Counted from the stretch's first letter, positions 53,998-63,700 are shown. The stretch: 64,000 nt of DNA from Microvirga terricola (GCF_011777495.1 NZ_JAATJS010000001.1:186001-250000); one strand, 5' to 3'. The notes: a model not told the origin generated them from the sequence alone. Made by a program: numbers and translations.

Positions 53998-54804
53998 ATG
54001 AGATTGGATATGCGGATTTTCGGCCTCGGCCTTGCGGCGGCTTTGGCGCTTGCGCCCGCCATGGCACCCTTGCCGGCGTTGTCGCAGACGGCCTGCGGCG
54101 GACAGACGGAGCCGGATCGGCTGCAGGCGCTCACGCCGCAGGGCGATCTTGTGCTGGCATCGGGCCGCATTGCAAAGCTCTCGGCGATCAGGCTGCCGGA
54201 TGCGCCGGAACGGCGCGAGGAGGTGCTGGTCTGGCTGCGGGGGCGCATGGGCGAGGACGTTCAGGTGCGCAGCCGGCCGGGCCTCGACCGCTGGAACAGG
54301 CTTTTGGCACAAATAAGCCTGCCGCATGAATCGAATCCCAGTGATTTGGCCGAAAAACTCGTCGGGAGTGGGCTGGTCCTCGTCGATCCGGGGGCGGACG
54401 AGACCTTCTGTCAGTCCCAATTGCTGCATTTTGAGGCCAAGGCGCGGGAGCTGAGCCTTGGTCTCTGGCGCGATGACCGTTATAAACCGATCCAGAGCGA
54501 CCAGACCGACCGTCTGCGTGAGCGCATCGGGAACTTCGCGCTCGTCGAAGGGCGGGTGCGCAGTGTCGGTGAGAGGGCGCAACGAACTTACTTGAATTTC
54601 GGGGGGCATTGGGCAGAGGATTTCACGATCGTCATTCCGAAGAAGACCTGGAAATTGATGGCGGAGCGCGGCCTCGACGCCGCCGCGCTGAGAGGGAAGA
54701 CCATCCGGGCCAGAGGCATTTTGGAGCCTTGGCAGGGAACCTCACTGACCATCACGGTGCCGGAGATGATCGAACGCCTCGCGGGCGAGCGCCCGCCGCG
54801 CTAA
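53998..54804 (+). CDS. Secreted thermonuclease-like (SNase fold) protein
   Basis: A 268-residue protein with a signal peptide (MRIFGLGLAAALALAPAMAP, cleavage near LSQTACGG; the ATG at 54010 is an alternative start). The central OB-fold region resembles staphylococcal nuclease (GRIAKLSAIRLPDAPERREE, WNRLLAQISLP, EAKARELSLGLWRD), but the usual catalytic arginine/glutamate pattern is not clear, so nuclease activity is uncertain. A second OB-like part (FALVEGRVRSVGERAQRTYL) follows. It is 5 bases upstream of an M48 protease gene on the same strand. Confidence 0.75.
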   Translation: MRLDMRIFGLGLAAALALAPAMAPLPALSQTACGGQTEPDRLQALTPQGDLVLASGRIAKLSAIRLPDAPERREEVLVWLRGRMGEDVQVRSRPGLDRWNRLLAQISLPHESNPSDLAEKLVGSGLVLVDPGADETFCQSQLLHFEAKARELSLGLWRDDRYKPIQSDQTDRLRERIGNFALVEGRVRSVGERAQRTYLNFGGHWAEDFTIVIPKKTWKLMAERGLDAAALRGKTIRARGILEPWQGTSLTITVPEMIERLAGERPPR

Positions 54805-54809
54805 CAAGC

Positions 54810-56243
54810 ATGACGGGAACAAGGCTTTCACCAGTGTTGCGATTGGCCGGCGGCGCGATGCTCGCGCTGACACTGGCGGGCTGCGCCATGCTTGGCAGCG
54901 GCACCGGTTCGCTGCCCGCCAACGCGCCCCGCGTGATCGGCCCCGAGAAGGATAAGGATCACGAGCGTCTCGTCGCGGCTTTCGGCGGCGAGGTCCGGGC
55001 TCCGCAGCTCCAGCGTCTCCTCACCGATGTGACGAACCGTCTCGTCGCGGCGACCGACCGGCCGGACGAGGCCTATCAGGTCGCCATCCTCAATTCCCCC
55101 GTGGTCAATGCATTCGCCCTGCCGAACGGGCGCCTCTACGTCACGCGTGGCCTCCTGGCTCTGGCGAGCGATACGTCCGAGATCGCGGCGGTGCTGTCGC
55201 ACGAGATCGCCCACGTCACCCTCCGCCACGCCTCCCAGCGCAGCGAGCTGCAGGCGCGCTCGGTGCTGATCACCAAGGTGACGGAAAACGTGCTGAACAA
55301 CGCCGCCGAGGCCGCGGTCGTGCAGGACCAGTCGCGCTCCAGCCTCGCAAGCTTCTCTCGCGCGCAGGAACTCGAAGCCGACCAGATGGGCGTCCGGGTT
55401 CTCGCCCGTGCAGGCTTCGATCCTTATGGCGCACCGCGCTTCCTGACTGCGCTCGGCCGCTCCGGCGGCGGCTCGAAGGCAGATGGTGCGGGTGCGGACA
55501 TGATGGCCTCTCACCCCAGCACTAACGAGCGTATCTCGCTTGCCCTCCAGACCGCCCGGCGCACCGGCGCGCCCGGCATCGGCGAGACAGGCCGGCTCGA
55601 ATATCTGGCGGCGCTCGAGGGCCTCGCCTATGGCGACGACCCCGCGGACGGGGTGGTCAAGGGGCGCCGCTTCGTTCACGCCCGGCTCGGCGTCGCTTTC
55701 GAGGCGCCGGAGGGCTTTACGCTCGAAAACACCTCCCAGGCCGTTCTCGGCTCGTCGCCGGACGGCTCGCGGCGGCTTCTGTTCGATGCGGCGGACACGC
55801 CCAACGGGCAGAGCCTGGAGGATGTGCTGCGCTCGACCTGGAACGACACCATCGAACCGGGCAGCCTTGCGAGCGGCGCCGTCAACAGCCTTCCCATCGC
55901 CACTGCCTCGTCCACCGGCAAGGAATGGTCGTTCCGCCTGTCGGCGATCCGCATCGGCAACACGACCTACCGGCTGATCATGGCCGTGCGCACGGGCTCA
56001 GGGGAGTTGGACGGCATGTTCCAGCGCACGCTGAACACCGTGCGTCAGGTCTATTCCGAGGAAGCGCGTCGTATCCGGCCCCTGACGCTCCAAGTGGTGA
56101 CCGCGCAAGCAGGAGACACGGCGGCTAAGCTCGCCGAGCGGATGCCGGTCGACCGGGCGCTCGACAAGTTCGCGCTCCTCAACGGCCTCGAGAAAGTTGG
56201 CCCGCTCAAGGCCGGTGAGCGCTACAAGGTTGTCATCGAGTAG
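54810..56243 (+). CDS. M48 family metalloprotease lipoprotein (BepA/LoiP-like)
   Basis: A 477-residue protein. The lipoprotein signal ends in LALTLAGC (C25). The zinc protease motif is H131-E132-I-A-H135 (LSHEIAHVTLRH), with the third ligand probably in the SRAQELEADQMGVRVLARAG glutamate region. A C-terminal module ends in a LysM-like segment (VTAQAGDTAAKLAERMPVDR, LNGLEKVGPLKAGERYKVV). Such proteases act in the periplasm on outer-membrane proteins or assembly factors. The ATG at 54810 gives the proper signal peptide; the longer frame upstream is a shadow. Confidence 0.9.
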   Translation: MTGTRLSPVLRLAGGAMLALTLAGCAMLGSGTGSLPANAPRVIGPEKDKDHERLVAAFGGEVRAPQLQRLLTDVTNRLVAATDRPDEAYQVAILNSPVVNAFALPNGRLYVTRGLLALASDTSEIAAVLSHEIAHVTLRHASQRSELQARSVLITKVTENVLNNAAEAAVVQDQSRSSLASFSRAQELEADQMGVRVLARAGFDPYGAPRFLTALGRSGGGSKADGAGADMMASHPSTNERISLALQTARRTGAPGIGETGRLEYLAALEGLAYGDDPADGVVKGRRFVHARLGVAFEAPEGFTLENTSQAVLGSSPDGSRRLLFDAADTPNGQSLEDVLRSTWNDTIEPGSLASGAVNSLPIATASSTGKEWSFRLSAIRIGNTTYRLIMAVRTGSGELDGMFQRTLNTVRQVYSEEARRIRPLTLQVVTAQAGDTAAKLAERMPVDRALDKFALLNGLEKVGPLKAGERYKVVIE

Positions 56244-56245
56244 CC

Positions 56246-57118
56246 TCAGACGAACGCGCCAGTCGCGTAGGGGTGTTTTTCGATCAGCGCGCGTTTCAGC
56301 TTTTCCAGAGCACGGTTTTCGATCTGCCGCACGCGCTCCTTCGAGATGCCCAGGCGGTCGCCGAGAAATTCCAGGGTCACCTGCTCTTCGTCGAGACGCC
56401 GGGCGCGCAGGATGCGCAATTCGCGCTCGTTGAGGACTTCCAGCGCCTGCCTTAGCCAGCGGACGCGGCGCTCGCTGTCGATGACCTCGCTGACGCTCTC
56501 ATCCGGCAGCGGAGAGGTATCGACCAGAAACTCGACCCTTTCCGCCGAATTGCCGGCATCGGCATCGAGAACGGGAGCGTTGAGGGAGGCATCGGGGGCG
56601 GACAAGCGGGCATCCATCAGGGCCACATCGGCGCGCGAGACGCCGATCGCCTCGGCGATCTTCGCATGCACCTCTTCGGCGATGCGTTCCTCGCCACCGC
56701 GGGTCAGACGGGCGCGTAGGCGGCGCAGGTTGAAGAAGAGAGCCTTTTGGGCGGAGCTGGTTCCGCCGCGGACAATCGACCAGTTGCGCAGGATATAGTC
56801 CTGAACGGAGGCCCTGATCCACCAGGTAGCGTAGGTGGAGAAGCGGACTTCCCGTTCGGGCTCGAAGCGGGCGGCGGCCTCAAGAAGGCCGACATGCCCT
56901 TCCTGGACCAGATCGGCCATGGGCAGGCCATAGTGCCGGAAGCGGGCCGCGAGCGCGATCACGAGACGCATATGGGCCGCGGTGAGCTGATGAAGGGCCG
57001 CCTCGTCGCCATTCTCTTTCCAGCGCACGGCCAATAGGTGCTCCTCTTCCCGCTCCAGAAAAGGAGCGTTCATGGCAGCACGTACGAAACGGCGACGAAC
57101 CCCTGAGATCTCTCCCAT
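56246..57118 (-). CDS. rpoH: RNA polymerase sigma factor of the RpoH (sigma-32) family
   Basis: A 290-residue sigma-70-class protein. Region 2 includes MRLVIALAARF, LVQEGHVGLLEAAARFEP and FSTYATWWIRASVQDYILRN. The RpoH box is visible around SAQKALFFNLRRLRARL. Region 4 ends in FLGDRLGISKERVRQIENRA. It directs heat-shock or related stress transcription. Alphaproteobacteria often carry several RpoH paralogues, so this could be an RpoH2-type factor. It converges with the M48 protease gene and shares the 57119-57287 interval with the carD terminator. Confidence 0.9.
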   Translation of the reverse strand: MGEISGVRRRFVRAAMNAPFLEREEEHLLAVRWKENGDEAALHQLTAAHMRLVIALAARFRHYGLPMADLVQEGHVGLLEAAARFEPEREVRFSTYATWWIRASVQDYILRNWSIVRGGTSSAQKALFFNLRRLRARLTRGGEERIAEEVHAKIAEAIGVSRADVALMDARLSAPDASLNAPVLDADAGNSAERVEFLVDTSPLPDESVSEVIDSERRVRWLRQALEVLNERELRILRARRLDEEQVTLEFLGDRLGISKERVRQIENRALEKLKRALIEKHPYATGAFV

Positions 57119-57235
57119 CGTGTCCTCCCTTTGGCAGAGTCACAACGGGCAGAAAGGGAAAAAGTTCAGAGCAAAAAAGCTAAGTTCGAAAAATCGGAGT
57201 TCCGGCCCCCTCGATACAAGGCGATGGCCAATAAA

Positions 57236-57259
57236 AAAGCCCGGTGCGAACCGGGCTTT
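57236..57259 (-). terminator. Factor-independent terminator of carD
   Basis: AAAGCCCGGT (57236-57245) pairs with ACCGGGCTTT (57250-57259) around a 4-base loop. Read on the minus strand, the stem is followed by TTTTTTAT, a classical terminator about 30 bases beyond the carD stop codon. Confidence 0.9.
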
Positions 57260-57287
57260 CTTGAACTCGTCGAAGGGGTACCTGCGA

Positions 57288-57875
57288 TCAGGCAGCCTCT
57301 TCCTGCAGATCATCCGTATCGGCATCGGCTTCCGCCTCGGCACCTTTCGCGGCGCGGCGCGGCGACTTGGCGAGGCTCTGCTCGATCAGCTTCAAAGCTT
57401 CCGTGTCGGTGATCTTGTTGACCGCGGCGATCTCCCGCACGACGCGGTCGAGGGCCGATTCATAGAGCTGGCGCTCGCTGTAGGACTGCTCGGGCTGGGC
57501 CTCGGACCGATACAGGTCGCGCACGACCTCGGTCACGGCAATCAGGTCGCCGGAGTTGATCTTGGCTTCGTACTCCTGCGCCCGGCGCGACCACATGGTG
57601 CGCTTGACGCGCGCGCGACCGGTCAGAACGTCCAACGCCTTCTGCACGAGAGCCGGCTCGGCGAGCTTGCGCATGCCGACGCTGGTAGCCTTCGCGGTCG
57701 GGACACGCAGGACCATCTTGTCCTTGTCGAACGAGACCACGAACAGCTCCAGCTTGAAACCCGCGATTTCCTGCTCTTCAACGGCCGTGACGCGGCCAAC
57801 GCCGTGAGCGGGATACACAATCGCTTCGCCGGTCTTGAAACCAAGGCGCTGGGCGGACTTCTTGGCGGTCGTCAT
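57288..57875 (-). CDS. carD: CarD/CdnL-family transcriptional regulator
   Basis: A 195-residue protein. The N-terminal RNA-polymerase-interaction Tudor-like domain (GFKTGEAIVYPAHGVGRVTA) precedes the C-terminal helical domain with the conserved Trp in VKRTMWSRRAQEYEAKI. CdnL/CarD proteins stabilise open promoter complexes, notably at rRNA promoters. The ATG at 57875 has AAGGAGG upstream and fits the family start; the 19 extra codons to 57932 are not used. The acidic alanine-rich C-terminal tail (about 170-195) is typical of alphaproteobacterial members. Confidence 0.93.
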   Translation of the reverse strand: MTTAKKSAQRLGFKTGEAIVYPAHGVGRVTAVEEQEIAGFKLELFVVSFDKDKMVLRVPTAKATSVGMRKLAEPALVQKALDVLTGRARVKRTMWSRRAQEYEAKINSGDLIAVTEVVRDLYRSEAQPEQSYSERQLYESALDRVVREIAAVNKITDTEALKLIEQSLAKSPRRAAKGAEAEADADTDDLQEEAA

Positions 57876-58320
57876 GCGAGAGAGGCCTCCTTGCATGGTC
57901 CTCGTCTTTCGGCGAGGGCGCTGTAACTCCATCGGGCAGGGTCCCGAGGAACAAAAAAACTGGTTGCGGAACTTGACGGCTCCGCAGTTATCCCTGATTA
58001 AGCCAGCAGATAGAGAGGCGCGAGACTCAAGACCTCAAAGGTCAAGCAATCGCGTCATGGGTCGTTGATTACTTCCTTTTATCGACCGCCTACCTGCGGT
58101 ATCGGCGCGCGTATTCGGCGCAAGCGACGGCATTAGCGGACCCTATCACAGTCCGGCCGAAAAATCAAAAATAATTCCGGAACAATGTTAAGAACTCGCG
58201 GTTAGGGCGCTTGTTCCGCTGGGGAAGAGGACGAGCCGCGGGCGATTCTTCCGCTCGCGCTATCCCATTTCAGTCTTTAAGTTTTTTCCGATCTGCGGCT
58301 TCGTTTCCCATCCCGGAGGC
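57876..58320. other. 445-base intergenic region between fdxA and carD
   Basis: This contains the carD promoter region and the 3' end of fdxA, both on the minus strand. An inverted repeat TGCGGA/TCCGCA lies near 57965-57987. No ORF with a ribosome-binding site, tRNA or clear RNA element was found. Confidence 0.35.
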
Positions 58321-58659
58321 TTAGTCGCCCTCGCCGGGATTGGGCGTGAAGTACTTCTCGAACTTGTCCGGCACGCCGTCGAACTCCTTGGCGTCGGCGG
58401 GAGCGTCCTTCTTCTGGGTGATGTTGGGCCAGCTCTTGGCCATGTCGGCGTTCAGTTTGAGCCATTGCTCCAGGCCGGGCTCGGCATCGGGCTTGATGGC
58501 CTCGGCCGGGCATTCCGGCTCGCAGACGCCGCAATCGATGCACTCGTCCGGGTGGATGACGAGCATGTTCTCGCCCTCATAGAAGCAGTCGACCGGACAC
58601 ACCTCCACGCAGTCCATGTATTTGCACTTGATGCAATTATCCGTGACGACGTAGGTCAT
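58321..58659 (-). CDS. fdxA: Ferredoxin FdxA (7Fe-8S type)
   Basis: A 112-residue ferredoxin. The cluster ligands are in [20 protein letters not shown] (a [3Fe-4S]-type pattern with a replaced second cysteine spacing) and [16 protein letters not shown] ([4Fe-4S]). A long C-terminal extension ([20 protein letters not shown]) matches the FdxA family of alphaproteobacteria. It carries electrons in the cytoplasm; the partner is not known. It lies downstream of the S4-domain gene, with a REP-like palindrome between them. Confidence 0.94.
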   Translation of the reverse strand: MTYVVTDNCIKCKYMDCVEVCPVDCFYEGENMLVIHPDECIDCGVCEPECPAEAIKPDAEPGLEQWLKLNADMAKSWPNITQKKDAPADAKEFDGVPDKFEKYFTPNPGEGD

Positions 58660-58674
58660 GAAGGGTCCCTTGGA

Positions 58675-58719
58675 GCATGATCAGAACAAGTGGCAACCGG
58701 TTGTTCGCTCGGATCATGC
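58675..58719. repeat. REP-like palindrome, second copy
   Basis: GCATGATC (58675-58682) pairs with GATCATGC (58712-58719), and GAACAA with TTGTTC, around a core reading GTGGCAACCGG. It shares the AGTGGCnACCGGTT core with the element at 1561-1604. The form with GCATGATC ends is frequent between genes in Hyphomicrobiales. It lies 16 bases upstream of the fdxA start and may overlap its promoter. Confidence 0.7.
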
Positions 58720-58776
58720 GGCAATACGAAATCGAGAACGAGATCCGAGATATATAGGCGCTTCGTTGGCGTCGCT

Positions 58777-59079
58777 CTAACTGTTGCCGTTGTCGCTGAC
58801 AAGCGTCCCGTCGTCAGGCCCAATCTCGACGTAGAGCTGCCTTGCTTCCGGCGCAGGGCCGCGGCGCACGCCAAGGTCTGCCACCCGCACCAGAACGGTC
58901 GCCCGCGCCAGGGCGATGGTCACCACATCGCCCACCGCGATGGCTTTCGCCGCACTGTCGGTCCGCTGGCCATTGACCCTGACATCGCCGCTCGCAACGA
59001 GCTTTGCCGCGAGCGTCCGACTTTTCGCGAAGCGCGCGAACCACAGCCACTTGTCCAGTCGCTGACGGTCCTCACGCAT
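58777..59079 (-). CDS. S4-domain RNA-binding protein (HslR-like)
   Basis: A 100-residue protein starting MREDRQRLDKWLWFARFAKS, with an S4 fold (LAAKLVASGDVRVNGQRTDS, KAIAVGDVVTI). It resembles Hsp15/HslR, which recycles 50S subunits carrying stalled peptidyl-tRNA. A short C-terminal tail replaces the longer basic extension of the E. coli protein. It lies 14 bases downstream of the helicase gene on the same strand, a conserved alphaproteobacterial pairing. Confidence 0.87.
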   Translation of the reverse strand: MREDRQRLDKWLWFARFAKSRTLAAKLVASGDVRVNGQRTDSAAKAIAVGDVVTIALARATVLVRVADLGVRRGPAPEARQLYVEIGPDDGTLVSDNGNS

Positions 59080-59093
59080 CGCGGATCACGGCG

Positions 59094-62000
59094 TCACTTC
59101 TTGCCGTCCTCAAGCTGCGCCTTGAGGGCCATGAGCTTGGCGAAGGGCGAATTCGGGTCCGGCTGTTTCTCCCGGCGCTCGTGCCCGCCATCACGGCGCG
59201 CCTCGATGCGCTTGTCGGGACGCGGGCCGCGACGGTCGTCCGGACGGCGCGGCGGACGGTTGTCCGGCCTGCCGCCCTCGCCCTGCCCTTCCCGACGGTC
59301 GGGACGGCGCCCAGGGCGGTCCCCCTGGCGACCCTCCTCGCGACCCTCTTGGCGCGGCTGGCGTTCGGCCTGGCCGTCACCGTGACGCGGACGACGATCG
59401 CCCCGCTCGGGACGTCCACCACGGCTCTGACGAGGCTGGCCGCCTTCGTGATGGCGGCGATGCTGACGCCACACCTCGATCACCAGCGATTCAGGTGCAG
59501 CCTCGGCGGCCTGCTCAGGAGAAGCCTCGGCAGCAGGCGCGGGCTCGGCCGCAGGCGCTTCGGTCTCGGCGGGAGCAGCTTCGACGGGGGCTTCCGCAGT
59601 CTCTTCGACAGACTCGGCATCCTGTGCAGCCTCGCCGTCCACAACGGGGGCCGGAGCTTCGACCGCTTGCGGCGCGGCAACGAGCGGCACGGTGATGGCC
59701 GGACCGCTGCGGCGGTCCATGACATAGCCGAGCGATTTCAGAATGGTCGCGAAGTCCTCGCCCGCGCAGCCGACGAGCGACGTCATGGCGACGGTAGCGA
59801 CGAAGCCTTCGCCATCGGCGGCACCAGCCGGCGGCTCGCCGGGAGTGACGCCGGGGCGATAGGCGATGGCCGGGCGGATAAGGTCCGCCAGACGCTCCAG
59901 AATATCGACGCGCACGGCTCGGCCGCCGCAGACGCGGAAGCCCGCTGCACGGTAGAGGCCCGCCGCGATATTGGTGTCGACCGGGATCGAGGTCCGGCCC
60001 GATTGGGCGAGATGGGCGATCTCATCGATGCCCTTCTGATCGAGGCCGCTGTTCTGAAGCGCCCAGAGCTGCGCCGCCAGCGTACGGGGCGCGGGCTTCA
60101 GAAGAGCCGGCAGATAGAGGTGATAGGCGCCGAAACGCACGCCCGCCTTGCGCAGGGCGGCACGGGCCTCCTGGTCGAGGCTGCGCACGTCGTTGAGCAC
60201 CTTGGCGCGCTCCAGCACGCCGAGGGACTCGCCGATCTGGAAGGCGATGCCGCGGGCAAGGCCGGTCAGCTCGGCATTGGTCTCGAGCTGCATGACGGGC
60301 CCCAGCAGGCGCACGACATAGGCCTTGAGCCAGGCGCGGAGGCGGGTTTCCACCTTCTCCTGGGCCGGGCCAGTCAATTGCTCGTCCGAGAGGATGCGCA
60401 GGCGCGGCTCGAAAAGCTTGTCGCCCGGCTCGAGCTTCCCGACGGGATCGCCCATCCAGCGGATGGTGCCGTCGTTGGAGAGCACGAGCATCGCGTCCGG
60501 GGTTTCGGCAAACCGATCCGCCCGCGCCTCGATTTCTCCGGCCAGCGCCTTGCTGGCGGCGTTGCGCAGGGTCTTGGCTTCCGTGGCATCGGCCTGGGGA
60601 TCGGGCACGAACTGGAATCCGTGCAGGTGGCCGATGTGCTGACCCTCGACAGTGACATCGCCGGAGGTCGTAATTTCCGCTTCGAGCATCGTGTTCTCTC
60701 TCAAGCGCCGCATGAGAACGCTCGTGCGCCTGTCAATAAAGCGCTGGGCGAGACGTTCATGGAGCGCGTCCGATAACTTGTCCTCTACCTGACGCGCAAC
60801 ACCCTGCCAATGCTCAGGATCCTTCAACCAGTCAGGACGGTTAGCAACAAAGGACCAGGTACGGACCTGTGCTATCCGATTGGAGAGGGTGTCGATATCC
60901 CCGTCGGTCCGGTCCATAGCCAGGAGATGCCGGGAGAACCAATCGGCCGGAATTGCCCGGTCCGTCATGAGGAATCGATAGAGCTGGCCTACCAGATCCG
61001 CATGGGTTTGCGGGGAAACCTTGCGGTAATCCGGCACCTGGCAAACTTGCCAGAGGCGCTCGACGGCGACTTGCGACCGGCTCAGCGCCTGAATGTCGTC
61101 CTCCCGCGCCAGCAATTCGAGCGCGGCGACGTCCTCGCCCATGGGTGCACGCACCAGACCGTGCTCGCGCGGCTGCTCGGCCAGCGAATCGCGCAGGCGG
61201 CTCAGGCTCGAGAAGTCGAGATCGGGGTTGCGCCACTGCAGAATCCGCAACGGATCGAAAGTGTGGTTCTCCAGCGCCTCGACCGTCTCGGCATCGAAGG
61301 AGGGGCAGCGCCCCGTCGTGCCGAAGGTTCCGTCGCGCATATGGCGGCCCGCGCGGCCGGCGATCTGCGCGAGTTCCGCAGGGTAAAGCTTGCGGAAGCG
61401 GAAACCGTCGAACTTCTTGTCCGAGGCGAAGGCCACGTGATCGACATCGAGATTGAGCCCCATGCCGACCGCATCGGTGGCGACGAGATAATCCACATCG
61501 CCCGACTGGTAGAGCTCCACCTGCGCGTTGCGCGTGCGGGGCGAGAGCGCGCCTAAGACCACCGCCGCGCCGCCGCTCTGACGGCGGATCAGCTCCGCGA
61601 TGGCATAGACCTCCTCCGCCGAGAAGGCGACGATGGCCGTGCGCCGGGGCAGGCGCGAGACCTTCTTTTCGCCCGCGAAGGTGAGCTTCGACAGGCGCGG
61701 CCGCGTAATCACGTGCACATGCGGGATCAGCGTCTCGATCAGCGGGCGCATGGTGCTGGAGCCGATGAGCAACGTCTCCTCCCGGCCACGCTGGTTCAGC
61801 AGGCGATCGGTGAAGACATGCCCTCGGTCGAGGTCGCTCGCGAGCTGGATCTCGTCCACAGCCACAAAGGCTAGGTCGAGATCGCGCGGCATCGCCTCGA
61901 CGGTGGAGATCCAATAACGCGGCCGATCCGGCTTGATCTTTTCCTCGCCGGTCACGAGCGCGACGTTGTGGACGCCCGCCTTCTCGACGACCCGTTGATA

Positions 62001-62159
62001 GACCTCGCGGGCGAGCAGCCGCAGCGGCAGGCCGATCATGCCGCTCTCGTGGCCGAGCATGCGCTCGATGGCGAGATGCGTCTTGCCGGTATTGGTGGGG
62101 CCGAGCACGGCCGTCACGCCGCGCGCGCGCATTTGCGGGAGAAGAGAACGACGGGCCAT
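59094..62159 (-). CDS. SUV3-like RNA/DNA helicase with long charged tail
   Basis: About 1021 residues from the ATG at 62159; the frame extends to 62252 and neither start has a good ribosome-binding site. Superfamily 2 motifs: Walker A GPTNTGKTHLAIERML, DEIQ box VAVDEIQLASD, LIGSSTMRP, VDYLVATDAVGMGLNLDVDH and QIAGRAGRHMRDG. The core resembles mitochondrial SUV3 helicases. The last 200 residues change to alternating A/E/P-rich sequence and then an R/G/D-rich segment, probably disordered and RNA-binding. It is co-oriented with the S4 protein gene, consistent with RNA or ribosome metabolism. Confidence 0.88.
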   Translation of the reverse strand: MARRSLLPQMRARGVTAVLGPTNTGKTHLAIERMLGHESGMIGLPLRLLAREVYQRVVEKAGVHNVALVTGEEKIKPDRPRYWISTVEAMPRDLDLAFVAVDEIQLASDLDRGHVFTDRLLNQRGREETLLIGSSTMRPLIETLIPHVHVITRPRLSKLTFAGEKKVSRLPRRTAIVAFSAEEVYAIAELIRRQSGGAAVVLGALSPRTRNAQVELYQSGDVDYLVATDAVGMGLNLDVDHVAFASDKKFDGFRFRKLYPAELAQIAGRAGRHMRDGTFGTTGRCPSFDAETVEALENHTFDPLRILQWRNPDLDFSSLSRLRDSLAEQPREHGLVRAPMGEDVAALELLAREDDIQALSRSQVAVERLWQVCQVPDYRKVSPQTHADLVGQLYRFLMTDRAIPADWFSRHLLAMDRTDGDIDTLSNRIAQVRTWSFVANRPDWLKDPEHWQGVARQVEDKLSDALHERLAQRFIDRRTSVLMRRLRENTMLEAEITTSGDVTVEGQHIGHLHGFQFVPDPQADATEAKTLRNAASKALAGEIEARADRFAETPDAMLVLSNDGTIRWMGDPVGKLEPGDKLFEPRLRILSDEQLTGPAQEKVETRLRAWLKAYVVRLLGPVMQLETNAELTGLARGIAFQIGESLGVLERAKVLNDVRSLDQEARAALRKAGVRFGAYHLYLPALLKPAPRTLAAQLWALQNSGLDQKGIDEIAHLAQSGRTSIPVDTNIAAGLYRAAGFRVCGGRAVRVDILERLADLIRPAIAYRPGVTPGEPPAGAADGEGFVATVAMTSLVGCAGEDFATILKSLGYVMDRRSGPAITVPLVAAPQAVEAPAPVVDGEAAQDAESVEETAEAPVEAAPAETEAPAAEPAPAAEASPEQAAEAAPESLVIEVWRQHRRHHEGGQPRQSRGGRPERGDRRPRHGDGQAERQPRQEGREEGRQGDRPGRRPDRREGQGEGGRPDNRPPRRPDDRRGPRPDKRIEARRDGGHERREKQPDPNSPFAKLMALKAQLEDGKK

Positions 62160-62331
62160 ATCGGAGGTAGCGGATATCCCGGTGAAAACTTCGAGAGGCC
62201 CTTTGGCCCGGTTCGGGCGCAAGCGGCGTTTCTCACATGACAGGCGGCGCATCAGGCAACCGACTATCGGCTAGCCCCTTATATGGGGGTTTAGTGGCGC
62301 TGCGCTACAGCCGCGTGACGGGGTGCCTCGC

Positions 62332-63177
62332 TTATTGCGCCGCACCGGCCTTCACGACATCGCCAGGGGCGAGAGGCCCGCCTTTGGCCGCGCCGTCAAT
62401 CGCCCAGTTCGAGGCGACGACCAGGCTCATGCCGATCATGGTGCGCACCGCGATCCGCACCGGAACGAGCACCTTCGCCCCCTCGACCGGCGCGAGCCAG
62501 ACCGACATGTCCTTGTTCTCCTCCATGAATTTCGTGGAGGGCCGCAGCGCCCGGTGGCCGGAAATGGCGACATAGCGGGCGTTGCAGACGATGACCGGCC
62601 CCTTGTAGCCCGGCAGGTCGGCCTTCTTGGTCTCGGCGTAGCTCAAAACCACGTCGAAGCGGGCCGCACCGTCAAAAACAGGGATGGTGCGGTTGCAATT
62701 GGCCGCATCGGTGAGGCTGCCGGTGGCGAGCGCGGGCATCAGAAGGGCGCTGACGGGATCGACGACGCCTTTCTTGTGATCCTCCTTCACCGGCACGCGG
62801 TCAGGCTTCTCGTCGATGGGAGGCACGATCTCGACGGCGGCCACGTTGCCGTTGTCCAGGCCCATCCGCACGGTGCGCTGGTCGCTGGAGGAGCGGGAGG
62901 TCACGGCGAAGGTCGCCGGCTGCGGCTGCGGCCCGAGGATCGCGCCGGAGGCGGTTGCCGCGCCCTTGCCGCCGGTCAGCATCTTGGCAAGGCCTGAGAG
63001 CTTCACCCCCGCCTGCATCTTGTATTTCGGCCCGTCGAAGGTCGAGGACAGGTCGGCCTTGCCCAGTGGCAAGCCCGCGAGGCTGATGTCGTAATCGGCC
63101 TTGAGCGTCTGCGCATGGGCGGGCAAGCCGACGCCGACAAGGGCCAGAGTCATGAGGGCTGAGGCGATGAGGCGCAT
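62332..63177 (-). CDS. DUF3108 periplasmic protein
   Basis: A 281-residue protein with a signal peptide (MRLIASALMTLALVGVGLPA, cleavage near AHAQ). The DUF3108 beta-rich pattern is visible: ADYDISLAGLPLGKADLSST and, towards the end, the PVRIAVRTMIGMSLVVASNW segment. Function unknown; predicted periplasmic or outer-membrane associated. It lies upstream of the helicase gene on the same strand and is divergent from rpmB. Confidence 0.83.
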   Translation of the reverse strand: MRLIASALMTLALVGVGLPAHAQTLKADYDISLAGLPLGKADLSSTFDGPKYKMQAGVKLSGLAKMLTGGKGAATASGAILGPQPQPATFAVTSRSSSDQRTVRMGLDNGNVAAVEIVPPIDEKPDRVPVKEDHKKGVVDPVSALLMPALATGSLTDAANCNRTIPVFDGAARFDVVLSYAETKKADLPGYKGPVIVCNARYVAISGHRALRPSTKFMEENKDMSVWLAPVEGAKVLVPVRIAVRTMIGMSLVVASNWAIDGAAKGGPLAPGDVVKAGAAQ

Positions 63178-63409
63178 GAGAGGATTCCGGAAGTCTATCT
63201 CATTACATCACATGCGAATCCGAATAAATCGTGACCGCTGGGCTGCAAAAAGTCAGGCTCAAGCCGCGAGCTATTCTTGACGCGGGGTCCGGTTTCGGCC
63301 TATAGCCTCGCACCTTCCAAGGACTTCTGGTGTCCGGCGGCGTGGGATCTGCGTTTAAAGCAAACCCACGAGTTCGAGCCGACGCCTTGTAGATTATAGG
63401 ATTGAACCC

Positions 63410-63700
63410 ATGTCGCGCCGTTGCGAACTGACCGGCAAGGCCGTGCTGAGTGGCCACCTCGTGAGCCACTCGAACCGCAAGACGAAGCGGAAGTTCCTGC
63501 CGAACCTCTGCAACGTCACGCTGCAATCCGACACGCTCCAGCGCTCCGTGCGCCTGCGTGTCTCCGCCAATGCGCTCCGCTCGGTCGAGCACCGCGGCGG
63601 CCTCGATGCCTTCCTCGCCAAGGCGAGCGACACCGAGCTGTCGTCGAACGCCCGCACGATCAAGCGCGAGATCGAGAAGAAGCTCGCCGCCGCGAGCTAA
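63410..63700 (+). CDS. rpmB: 50S ribosomal protein L28
   Basis: A 96-residue protein of normal alphaproteobacterial L28 length. It begins [20 protein letters not shown] and contains [20 protein letters not shown], family signatures. It is a structural protein of the large ribosomal subunit. A GC-rich hairpin follows it, before the queuosine-precursor transporter gene. Confidence 0.97.
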   Translation: MSRRCELTGKAVLSGHLVSHSNRKTKRKFLPNLCNVTLQSDTLQRSVRLRVSANALRSVEHRGGLDAFLAKASDTELSSNARTIKREIEKKLAAAS

